From NCBI GenBank assembly GCA_963754285.1, contig CAVWFN010000021.1, positions 1-11,765 on the forward strand: a stretch of 11,765 nucleotides of DNA. The letters are read 5' to 3'. The stretch comes from RYN-133 sp963754285 (lineage in GTDB: Bacteria > Actinomycetota > Actinomycetes > Mycobacteriales > Jatrophihabitantaceae). The first letter of the stretch is position 1. Every line of letters starts with the position of its first letter. This document shows, piece by piece, positions 5,985-11,765 of this stretch. A program made the position numbers and the translations under genes. The notes under the pieces were generated by a model. That model worked only from the letters and a program-made list of their open reading frames with translations, was not told the DNA's origin and did no database searches.

Positions 5985-7660
5985 GACAGTCCTTCGATGT
6001 AGCGGTGGACGAGCATGACCGCCATGGCGCCCTCGCCGACCGCGGATGCGACCCGTTTGGCCGACTCGAAGCGCGCATCCCCCGCAGCGAACACGCCGGG
6101 CACGCTCGTCTCGAGATGGAACGGCTGGCGATCCAAATTCCATCCCGCGGGCAGCGCGCCGTCCACGACGAGGTCCGGCCCGGCGATGACGAAGCCGCGT
6201 TCGTCGCGGGCCACCGTCCCGTCCAGCCACTCGGTGCGCGGCGCCGCGCCGATGAACACGAACAGCCAACCCGCGTCGACGGTCTCGTGCTGACCGGTGT
6301 TCTTGTCCTGCAAGGTGATCTGGTCGAGTTGCTTGTGCCCGTGCACCTCGACGACCTCGCAGCACGTGCGCACGTGGATGTTCTCGATGTTCTCGATCTG
6401 CTGGATGAGGTAGTACGACATCGACTGCGTCAGCGCCTCGCCCCGGACCAGAATCGTCACCGACTTGGCGCCGTGCTGCGCGAGATAGACCGCGGCCTGG
6501 CCGGCCGAGTTCGCGCCGCCGACGATGTAGACGTCCTGCTCCTTGCAGTTGGCGGCCTCGGTCAGTGCCGAGCCGTAGAAGACACCGCGGCCGGTCAGCC
6601 GGTCGCAGCCTTCGGCGGCGAGCTGCCGGTACGAGACGCCGGTGGCGAGGATGACCGTGTGCGCGTCGATGGATTCGCCGTCGGCGAAGCGCACGGTTCG
6701 TCCCGAGCCGTTGACCTCGAGTCCGACGACATCGCGGGTCGTGATCAGCTCGGCGCCGAACTTCTCGGCCTGCCGCCGGGCGCGGTCGGTCAGCTGCGCG
6801 CCGGACACTCCGTCCGGGAAGCCGAGGTAGTTCTCGATGCGCGAACTCTGCCCGGCCTGGCCGCCCGTCGCGAGCCGCTCGACCATGACGGTCTTGAGCC
6901 CCTCGGACGCGCCGTACACCGCCGAACCCAGCCCGGCCGGCCCACCGCCGATCACGACGAGGTCGTAGAAGTCCTTCGACGGCGTCGTCGACAACCCGAC
7001 GTGCGTCGCGAGTTCGGTGTCGGACGGACTGGCCATCGCCGCGCCGTCCGGTGTGACGACCAGCGGGATCTGCCGCGCGTCCACCTCGGCGGCCTCGAGC
7101 AGTTGTTTCCCCTCGGCGGAGTCGGAGGTGTACCAGCGGTAGGGCACCTGGTTGCGGGCGAGGAACTCACGCACCTGCGACGAGCGCGCCGACCAACGGT
7201 GCCCGACGACCTTGGTTTCGGGGACGGGGCTGTGATCGGTGGCCGCCCACCCCTCGAGCTGGGCGTCGATGACCGGGTACAGCTTCTCCTCCGGCGGATC
7301 CCACGGCTTGAGCAGGTAGTAGTCGAGGTCGATGACGTTGATCGCCTCGATCGCGGCGTCGGTGTCGGCATACGCGGTGAGCAGCACGCGGCGCGCGCCC
7401 GGATACAGATCCATCGCCGCCTCAAGGAAGTCGAGCCCGCTCATGCCCGGCATGCGGTAGTCGGCGAGCAGCACGGCGACCGTGTCGCCGCGCAGCTTCA
7501 TCTCGCGCAGGGCGTCCAGTGCCTGCTCGCCCGATTCGGCCCGGACGATGCGGTGCGTGTCGCCGTAGCGACGGCGCAGGTCGCGGGCGACGGCGCGCGA
7601 GACCCCGGGGTCGTCGTCGACGGTGAGGATCGAGGTGCGAGCGGCTCCCGCTGAAGTCAC
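5981..7660 (-). CDS. Response regulator receiver / glutaredoxin-like / thioredoxin-reductase-like FAD-NAD(P)H fusion protein
   Basis: The 559-residue protein has three parts. Residues about 8-125 are a CheY-type receiver, with Asp16/Asp17, the phospho-acceptor Asp67 (LLADYRMPGMSG), Thr95 and Lys118 of the KP motif. Residues about 150-225 look like a glutaredoxin fold that lacks cysteines. Residues about 232-559 resemble thioredoxin reductase: FAD motif GGGPAGLGS (238-246), NAD(P)H motif GGANSAGQAA (381-390) and the carboxy-terminal FAD motif PGVFAAGDAR (521-530). Where thioredoxin reductase has CATC, this protein reads GRGVFYGSALTEAANC. Its only cysteines are 352, 372, 433 and 434, so the disulfide pair is missing. 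The start is GTG at 7660, and its TGA overlaps the first micro-ORF. It is probably phosphorylated by the downstream kinase. The oxidoreductase substrate is unknown. Confidence 0.93.
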   Translation of the reverse strand: MTSAGAARTSILTVDDDPGVSRAVARDLRRRYGDTHRIVRAESGEQALDALREMKLRGDTVAVLLADYRMPGMSGLDFLEAAMDLYPGARRVLLTAYADTDAAIEAINVIDLDYYLLKPWDPPEEKLYPVIDAQLEGWAATDHSPVPETKVVGHRWSARSSQVREFLARNQVPYRWYTSDSAEGKQLLEAAEVDARQIPLVVTPDGAAMASPSDTELATHVGLSTTPSKDFYDLVVIGGGPAGLGSAVYGASEGLKTVMVERLATGGQAGQSSRIENYLGFPDGVSGAQLTDRARRQAEKFGAELITTRDVVGLEVNGSGRTVRFADGESIDAHTVILATGVSYRQLAAEGCDRLTGRGVFYGSALTEAANCKEQDVYIVGGANSAGQAAVYLAQHGAKSVTILVRGEALTQSMSYYLIQQIENIENIHVRTCCEVVEVHGHKQLDQITLQDKNTGQHETVDAGWLFVFIGAAPRTEWLDGTVARDERGFVIAGPDLVVDGALPAGWNLDRQPFHLETSVPGVFAAGDARFESAKRVASAVGEGAMAVMLVHRYIEGLS

Positions 7661-7666
7661 AGGATG

Positions 7667-7672
7667 AGCCTA
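7667..7672 (-). promoter_or_regulatory. Possible -10 element (TAGGCT) of the redox operon
   Basis: TAGGCT matches the actinobacterial TAnnnT -10 pattern and ends six bases before the GTG at 7660. Transcription would then start at or next to the start codon, giving a leaderless message. This fits the absence of a Shine-Dalgarno sequence there. No convincing -35 is visible, and the 53-base gap after lrp could also be read through. Confidence 0.35.
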
Positions 7673-7713
7673 GGACCCAACGCCAACCCCGCGAACCCTC
7701 TGCGTGGGTGAGG

Positions 7714-8193
7714 TCAGCCGACCACCAGGTCGTCGAAGATCAACAGCGTCTGGGTCGACTGCACCTCGGGCATGTCCTGCAGCCGGTTCAGCACGAGATC
7801 GCGCAGTGTTCCGATGTCGCGCGTGCGGACGAGGAGCACGATGTCGTACTCGCCCGACACCAGCGTCGCGTGCTCGACGTCGTCTATGGCGAGCAGCCGC
7901 GAGCTCAGGGCCTTCCACGACTGCTGCGCGACCTTCAGATTCACGTACGCCGACAGCGGGCGACCGTAGCGGCGCGGGTCGACGACGGCGCTGTAGCCGG
8001 TGATGACTCCGTCGCGTTCGAGCCGCTCGACCCGGGCGTAGACGCCGGCGCGCGAGATGTGCAGCCGCTCGGCCAGGGCGCGCATCGAGAGGCGGCCGTC
8101 GGCAACCAGCGCGTCGACGATGCCCCGGTCGGTGTCGTCGAGCGCGGCCAACTGTCCGTCGGAACCGCTTCCGCCGGCGTTCTGAGGTGCCAT
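7714..8193 (-). CDS. Lrp/AsnC family transcriptional regulator (BkdR-like position)
   Basis: The 159-residue length is typical for the family. Residues about 18-65 form the amino-terminal winged helix-turn-helix (LDDTDRGIVDALVADGRLSM, recognition helix around RAGVYARVERLE). Residues about 80-155 form the ligand-binding RAM domain, with the conserved SGEYDIVLLV turn. Lrp/AsnC proteins bind amino acids or oxo-acids and control their metabolism. The gene is divergent from a 2-oxoacid dehydrogenase operon, the arrangement known for bkdR and bkd genes in actinobacteria, so control of that operon and of itself is likely. I chose ATG at 8193 because earlier in-frame residues run through the intergenic palindrome and promoter region. 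No Shine-Dalgarno sequence is seen, consistent with a leaderless start. Confidence 0.9.
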   Translation of the reverse strand: MAPQNAGGSGSDGQLAALDDTDRGIVDALVADGRLSMRALAERLHISRAGVYARVERLERDGVITGYSAVVDPRRYGRPLSAYVNLKVAQQSWKALSSRLLAIDDVEHATLVSGEYDIVLLVRTRDIGTLRDLVLNRLQDMPEVQSTQTLLIFDDLVVG

Positions 8194-8201
8194 ACGTACG
8201 G

Positions 8202-8207
8202 ACGATA
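8202..8207 (-). promoter_or_regulatory. Possible -10 element (TATCGT) of the lrp gene
   Basis: TATCGT fits TAnnnT and ends eight bases before the ATG at 8193. This predicts a leaderless transcript and explains the missing ribosome binding site. A palindrome lies just upstream (8211-8227), where it would cover part of the -35 to -10 region. Confidence 0.4.
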
Positions 8208-8210
8208 GTC

Positions 8211-8227
8211 CGTTCGGCAGCCGAACG
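8211..8227. promoter_or_regulatory. 17-bp palindrome CGTTCGGCAGCCGAACG, candidate Lrp-type operator
   Basis: Perfect eight-base arms flank a single central A. It is the only strong dyad in the 107-base divergent intergenic region between the regulator (8193) and E1 alpha (8301). Its position upstream of both starts suits a shared operator bound by the adjacent Lrp/AsnC protein. Binding itself is inference. Confidence 0.5.
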
Positions 8228-8287
8228 TCTGACGATTCATGCGATCGGCACACAGATGGCCCGCCACAGGGCACTATTTGACTACCG

Positions 8288-8295
8288 AAAGGAGA
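8288..8295 (+). promoter_or_regulatory. Strong Shine-Dalgarno AAAGGAGA that sets the E1 alpha TTG start
   Basis: AAAGGAGA ends five bases before TTG at 8301. Upstream in-frame ATG codons (8187, 8256) have no comparable site and lie in the regulatory region, so this site decides the start. Confidence 0.75.
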
Positions 8296-8300
8296 CAGCG

Positions 8301-9377
8301 TTGTCCCTGCTCGACGAGCGCTTGACGCCGCCGGATCTCGATCCCGCGGCCATGATCACTGCCGACGGAACGACCGTCGACGACACCGCCCTGCCGACGA
8401 CCGAGGTGCTTCGCGAGCTCTACCGCCGCATGGTGATCGGCCGCCGCTTCGACGCGCAAGCCACTGCGTTGACCAAACAGGGCCGATTGGCCGTCTACCC
8501 GTCCGCACGCGGGCAGGAGGCGTGCGAGATCGGCGCGGTACTCGCGCTGCGCGAGCACGACTGGCTGTTCCCGACCTATCGCGACTCCGTCGCGATCGTG
8601 ACCCGCGACGTCGACCCCGTCGAGGCACTGTCGCTGTTGCGCGGCGACTGGCACTGCGGCTACGACCCGTACGCCTACCGCGTCGCGCCTCAGTGCACCC
8701 CGCTGGCGACGAACACGCTGCACGCGGTCGGCCTCGCACACGCCATGAAGGTCAAGGGCGAGGACGCCGCCGTGCTCGTGCTGCTCGGTGACGGAGCGAC
8801 GAGTGAGGGCGACACGCACGAGGCGCTGAACTTCGCGGCCGTGTGGCAGGCGCCGGTCGTGTTCCTGGTGCAGAACAACGGCTTCGCGATCAGCGTCCCG
8901 CTCGCCAAGCAGACCGCAGCGCCCTCGTTCGCGCACAAGGCGGTCGGGTACGGCATGCCGGGCAAGCTGATCGACGGCAACGACGCCGCGCAGGTGTACG
9001 CGACGGTGCGCGAAGCTCTCGACGCGGCACGTGCCGGTGCCGGACCGACCCTCATCGAGGGAGTCACGTACCGCATCGAGGCGCATACCAACGCCGACGA
9101 CGCGACCCGCTACCGCAACAACGACGAGGTGCAGCGGTGGCTCGCGCGTGACCCGCTCGCGCGGCTCGAAACCCACCTGCGCTCGTCGGGCGCGCTCGAC
9201 GACACGGCCGCGGCAGCGATCGCGGCCGAGGCGGAGTCGTTCGCCGACAGCGTGCGCACGCGCATGAACCAGGACGTGTCGCCCCAGCCGGACGAGTTGT
9301 TCGAGCACGTCTACGCGACCCCCACGCCGGCGCTGCTGCGTCAGCGTGCGCAGCTGCGGACGGAGCTCGGCTCATGA
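8301..9377 (+). CDS. bkdA: 2-oxoacid dehydrogenase E1 component, alpha subunit (probably branched-chain)
   Basis: The 358-residue protein has the thiamine diphosphate motif GDGATSEGD...NN (about residues 163-193) and the YRIEAHTNADDATRYRN loop (258-272). That loop aligns with the regulatory loop of mammalian E1 alpha but lacks the phosphorylated serine, as expected in bacteria. With E1 beta it decarboxylates a 2-oxoacid and passes the acyl group to lipoyl-E2. The start is TTG at 8301, after a strong Shine-Dalgarno. The stop overlaps the E1 beta ATG in an ATGA. Substrate class (branched-chain versus pyruvate) cannot be read from motifs alone. The divergent Lrp/AsnC regulator favours branched-chain oxo-acids from Val, Leu and Ile. 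The frame is intact. Confidence 0.92.
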   Translation: MSLLDERLTPPDLDPAAMITADGTTVDDTALPTTEVLRELYRRMVIGRRFDAQATALTKQGRLAVYPSARGQEACEIGAVLALREHDWLFPTYRDSVAIVTRDVDPVEALSLLRGDWHCGYDPYAYRVAPQCTPLATNTLHAVGLAHAMKVKGEDAAVLVLLGDGATSEGDTHEALNFAAVWQAPVVFLVQNNGFAISVPLAKQTAAPSFAHKAVGYGMPGKLIDGNDAAQVYATVREALDAARAGAGPTLIEGVTYRIEAHTNADDATRYRNNDEVQRWLARDPLARLETHLRSSGALDDTAAAAIAAEAESFADSVRTRMNQDVSPQPDELFEHVYATPTPALLRQRAQLRTELGS

Positions 9378-10384
9378 CCGATGTACTCGACGCCCCGACC
9401 GCGGTCGAGACCGTGACCATGGCCGGCGCGCTCAACCGCGCGCTGGCCGACTCGCTGGCCGCCGATCCGTCCGTGCTGGTCTTCGGTGAGGACGTCGGCA
9501 CTCTCGGTGGCGTCTTCCGCGTCACCGACGGGCTGGCCAAGCGCTTCGGCGACGAGCGGGTGTTCGACACCCCGCTCGCCGAGGCCGGCATCGTCGGCAC
9601 GGCGATCGGCATGGCGATGGGCGGGCTGCGTCCGGTCGTCGAGATGCAGTTCGACGCGTTCGCGTACCCGGCGTTCGAGCAGGTCACCAGCCACTTGGCG
9701 AAGCTGCACAACCGCACGCGCGGCGCGATAAAGCTTCCTGTGGTCATCAGGATTCCTTACGGCGGCGGCATCGGTGGAGTCGAGCACCACTGCGACTCGT
9801 CCGAGGCGTACTACACGCACACACCGGGTCTGCGCGTCGTCACGCCAGGCACTCCGGCCGATGCGTATCGCCTGCTGCGACAGGCGATTGACTCACCCGA
9901 CCCGGTCGTGTTCCTCGAACCCAAGCGCCGGTACTGGTCGAAGTCGACCGAGCCGCTCGAGCTCGACGGACCGGCGATGGATCGGGCGGCTGTGCGCCGA
10001 GCGGGCACTGACGTCACCGTCATCACCTACGGCGGACTCGTCGCGACCGCACTCGAGGCCGCGGAGGCGGCCAAGGACGAGGGCTACGACCTCGAGGTCG
10101 TCGACCTGCGCAGCCTGTCGCCGTTCGACGACGAGACCGTGTGCGAGTCGGTACGCCGCACCGGCCGCGCGATCGTCGTGCACGAGGCCTCCGGGTTCGG
10201 CGGCTACGGCGCCGAGGTCGCCGCGCGGGTGACCGAGCAGTGCTTCCACCATCTCGAGGCGCCGATCCTGCGCGTGACCGGGCTCGACATCCCGTACCCG
10301 CCGCCGATGCTCGAGGAGCACCACCTGCCCAGCGTCGACCGCATCCTCGACGCCGTCGAGCGGCTCCAATGGGAAGACCGGTGA
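9374..10384 (+). CDS. bkdB: 2-oxoacid dehydrogenase E1 component, beta subunit (probably branched-chain)
   Basis: The 336-residue protein has the transketolase-type pyrimidine-binding domain in the amino half: GEDVG (38-42) and PLAEAGIVGTAIGMA (67-81), where Glu70 is the likely thiamine-activating glutamate. HHCDSSEA (138-145) follows. The carboxy-terminal transketolase domain (about 200-325) ends with the GLDIPYPPP segment typical of E1 beta. It forms the alpha2-beta2 E1 with the upstream gene product. The ATG overlaps the E1 alpha stop, and the TGA overlaps the E2 GTG (GTGA), so the three genes are translationally coupled. It is intact and full length. Confidence 0.93.
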   Translation: MTDVLDAPTAVETVTMAGALNRALADSLAADPSVLVFGEDVGTLGGVFRVTDGLAKRFGDERVFDTPLAEAGIVGTAIGMAMGGLRPVVEMQFDAFAYPAFEQVTSHLAKLHNRTRGAIKLPVVIRIPYGGGIGGVEHHCDSSEAYYTHTPGLRVVTPGTPADAYRLLRQAIDSPDPVVFLEPKRRYWSKSTEPLELDGPAMDRAAVRRAGTDVTVITYGGLVATALEAAEAAKDEGYDLEVVDLRSLSPFDDETVCESVRRTGRAIVVHEASGFGGYGAEVAARVTEQCFHHLEAPILRVTGLDIPYPPPMLEEHHLPSVDRILDAVERLQWEDR

Positions 10385-11586
10385 ACGAATTTCGCCTGCC
10401 CGATCTGGGTGAGGGCTGACCGAGGCGCGAGATCGTCGCCTGGCACGTCGGCGTCGGCGACGAGGTCAAGGTCGACCAGGTCGTCGTCGAGGTCGAGACC
10501 GCCAAGGCGTCGGTCGAGGTGCCGATCCCCTATGCCGGCACGGTGTCGGCGCTGCACGGCAAGGTCGGCGAATCGGTCGCCGTCGGTGCGCCGCTGATCT
10601 CGGTCGGTGCTGCTGCCGAGAGTTCCGAGTACAGCGGCAACGTGTTGATCGGCTACGGCACGTCCGCCGGTCGAGGCCGCCGCTCCCGTCGCAGGTCACC
10701 GGCTGTGCGGCTGAACCCACGATTTCGCATCCTGGCGCCACAACTGGTCGCATCGCCGTGGTGTCGCCGCTCGTCCGCAAGCTGGCCCGTGACGGGCACC
10801 TCGACCTCGCGACGATCACGGGGACGGGTCCGAGCGGGCTGATCATGCGTCGCGATGTCGAGGGTGCGCTGCAGACACCTCCGCCGGCCGTCGGGCCGGA
10901 CGTGCAGCGCATCCCGATCCAGGGCGTGCGCAAGGCGATGGCAGACAAGTTGTCGACCTCGCGCCGCGAGATCCCCGAAGCGACGGTGTGGGTCGACGTC
11001 GACGCCACCGACCTGCTCGCTGCGCGCGCTGCGATCAATGCCCGCCGTCCCGAGGAACCGGTGAGCGTGCTCGCCCTGCTGTCGCGGTTCGTCATCGCCG
11101 GCCTGCAGCGTTACCCCGAGTTGAACGGCCGCATCGAGAACGGCGAGCTGGTGCTGCCGCGCGCGGTCGGGCTCGGGTTCGCCGCCCAGACCGGGCGTGG
11201 TCTCGTGGTGCCAGTCGTGCACGACGCGCACGAGCTCTCGATGCGTCAGCTCAGCGGCGAACTCGCCCGGCTGACGAATCAGGCCCGCGACGGGAAGCTG
11301 ACACCGGCCGAGACGAGCGGCGGCACGTTCACGGTGAACAACTACGGCGTGTTCGGTGTGGACGGTTCTGCGGCGATCATCAACCACCCCGAGGTGGCGA
11401 TCGTGGGCATCGGCCGGATCATCGACCGTCCCTGGGTCGTCGACGGCGCAACTGGCGGTGCGCAAGGTGACCGAGCTGACGCTGGCCTTCGACCACCGCG
11501 CCTGTGACGGCGGCACGGCAGGCGGGTTCCTGCGCTTCGTCGCCGACTGCGTCGAGTCGCCGATCTCGCTGCTGGCCGACCTGTAA
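10381..11586 (+). pseudogene. bkdC: 2-oxoacid dehydrogenase E2 (dihydrolipoamide acyltransferase), interrupted by several frameshifts
   Basis: With frames joined, about 400 residues cover the whole family: a lipoyl domain with the lipoyl lysine in VETAKASVEVP (codon 10504-10506), an E3/E1-binding domain (RIAVVSPLVRKLARDG, then TGTGPSGLIMRRDVEGAL), and a catalytic domain ending FDHRACDGGTAGGF. The open frame breaks in at least five places. A base is lost near 10416, producing TGA at 10417-10419 in place of the expected GLTEAE, and a compensating base is gained near 10432. The frame shifts at about 10660-10666 and again between about 10670 and 10712, both in the linker. An extra G at about 11448 occurs before QLAVRKVTELTLAF. 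Everything between the breaks looks conserved, so this is recent decay or sequence error. GTG at 10381 overlaps the E1 beta stop. Confidence 0.85.
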
Positions 11587-11614
11587 CGGATGACGGCCGT
11601 CAGCGGCAGTGATG

Positions 11615-11723
11615 CTAGTTCCAGAGCTGCAGGGTGAAGGCGATCAGCGCCGATGCCGGCGGCGATCAGCGCGAGGCCGACGTCGTGGGCCGGCGTCCGG
11701 AACCAGTTCACGAGGCTCGTCAT
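11615..11723 (-). pseudogene. Tiny single-span membrane protein gene with a one-base frameshift
   Basis: ATG at 11723 opens a reading frame MTSLVNWFRTPAHDVGLALI followed by AAGI. At 11650-11651 an extra base turns the next hydrophobic stretch out of frame. Removing it gives ALIAFTLQLWN and a TAG at 11617-11615, for a 35-residue protein with one membrane helix. No function is recognised. As written, the frame runs on into the E2 gene antisense. It is convergent with E2, with 28 bases between the two stops. The case rests on hydrophobic continuity across the break and on E2 next door showing the same type of error. Confidence 0.4.
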
Positions 11724-11737
11724 GCCTCGACCATAAC

Positions 11738-11761
11738 CTAGTTTGTCTATCGTCGCACTAG
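11738..11761. promoter_or_regulatory. AT-richer edge region with CTAGT...ACTAG inverted arms
   Basis: CTAGT (11738-11742) and ACTAG (11757-11761) are inverted arms 14 bases apart, in the only AT-rich stretch near the right edge, just upstream of the small minus-strand gene at 11723. It could be an operator or promoter shared with a gene outside the window. The arms are short. Confidence 0.25.
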
Positions 11762-11765
11762 ATAA

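Noticed and set aside
6005..7654. Long plus-strand open frame (549 codons) opposite the redox fusion gene
   Set aside because: It is rich in Arg, Val, Asp and Gly with no domain, and is exactly antisense to a gene with clear receiver and flavoprotein motifs. Long antisense frames are expected at this GC content.
7661..7713. Terminator after the lrp gene
   Set aside because: I looked for a stem-loop in the 53-base gap and saw only weak, short complementarities, so read-through into the redox operon remains possible.
8274..9308. Minus-strand open frame (344 codons) opposite E1 alpha
   Set aside because: It has low-complexity Arg/Val/Gly composition, no motif and no ribosome binding site. The plus strand carries unmistakable E1 alpha motifs.
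10417..10419. In-frame TGA in E2 as a selenocysteine or recoding site
   Set aside because: The family has Leu here in a GLTEAE stretch. The surrounding bases fit a one-base loss compensated about 15 bases later, and no selenocysteine hairpin is evident.
11591..11602. Palindrome TGACGGCCGTCA as a terminator between E2 and the small convergent gene
   Set aside because: Only four stem pairs remain once a loop is allowed, and there is no T-run. Such dyads are common in GC-rich DNA.

Overview
The window is GC-rich throughout, with very short intergenic gaps, GTG and TTG starts, and overlapping stop/start codons. Together with the gene families present, this points to a high-GC actinobacterium, most likely a Mycobacteriales relative (Mycobacterium, Gordonia, Rhodococcus or similar). 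That placement is inferred from style and gene content, not from a marker gene.

Layout. Positions 1-7660 are almost entirely one minus-strand gene run. In transcription order it holds: a response regulator / glutaredoxin-like / thioredoxin-reductase-like fusion (7660-5981); a 104-bp tandem repeat that encodes two copies of a 35-residue micro-ORF (5984-5773); a cyclic-nucleotide-domain histidine kinase (5776-4343); a UBP-type zinc-finger protein (4346-4002); a FUSC-family membrane protein (4000-1760); a DUF1003 membrane protein (1712-1257); a low-molecular-weight protein tyrosine phosphatase (1246-800); and a fructosamine-kinase-family protein (819-139). A near-perfect palindrome (78-134) follows, then what looks like the first codons of an MmcQ/YjbR-type gene with a stop at codon 2, leaving the left edge. 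An Lrp/AsnC regulator (8193-7714) lies just upstream of this run on the same strand. Divergent from it on the plus strand is a branched-chain 2-oxoacid dehydrogenase operon: E1 alpha (8301-9377), E1 beta (9374-10384) and E2 (10381-11586). The right edge holds the remains of a tiny minus-strand membrane-protein gene (11723-11615).

How it fits together. The kinase and the receiver-oxidoreductase fusion form a probable two-component pair in which the receiver is wired to a flavoprotein instead of a DNA-binding domain. The reductase-like domain lacks the CxxC redox pair, so it is probably not a classical thioredoxin reductase. The Lrp/AsnC protein is placed like a BkdR-type regulator of the E1/E2 genes.

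Most striking observations. (1) A MIRU-like minisatellite sits exactly in an ATGA stop/start junction. Each unit carries its own Shine-Dalgarno sequence, start codon and micro-ORF, so the coupling chain is preserved. (2) The E2 gene is interrupted by about five small indels and the small gene beyond it by one, while E1 alpha and E1 beta are intact. This is either very recent gene decay or, more likely, locally poor sequence.
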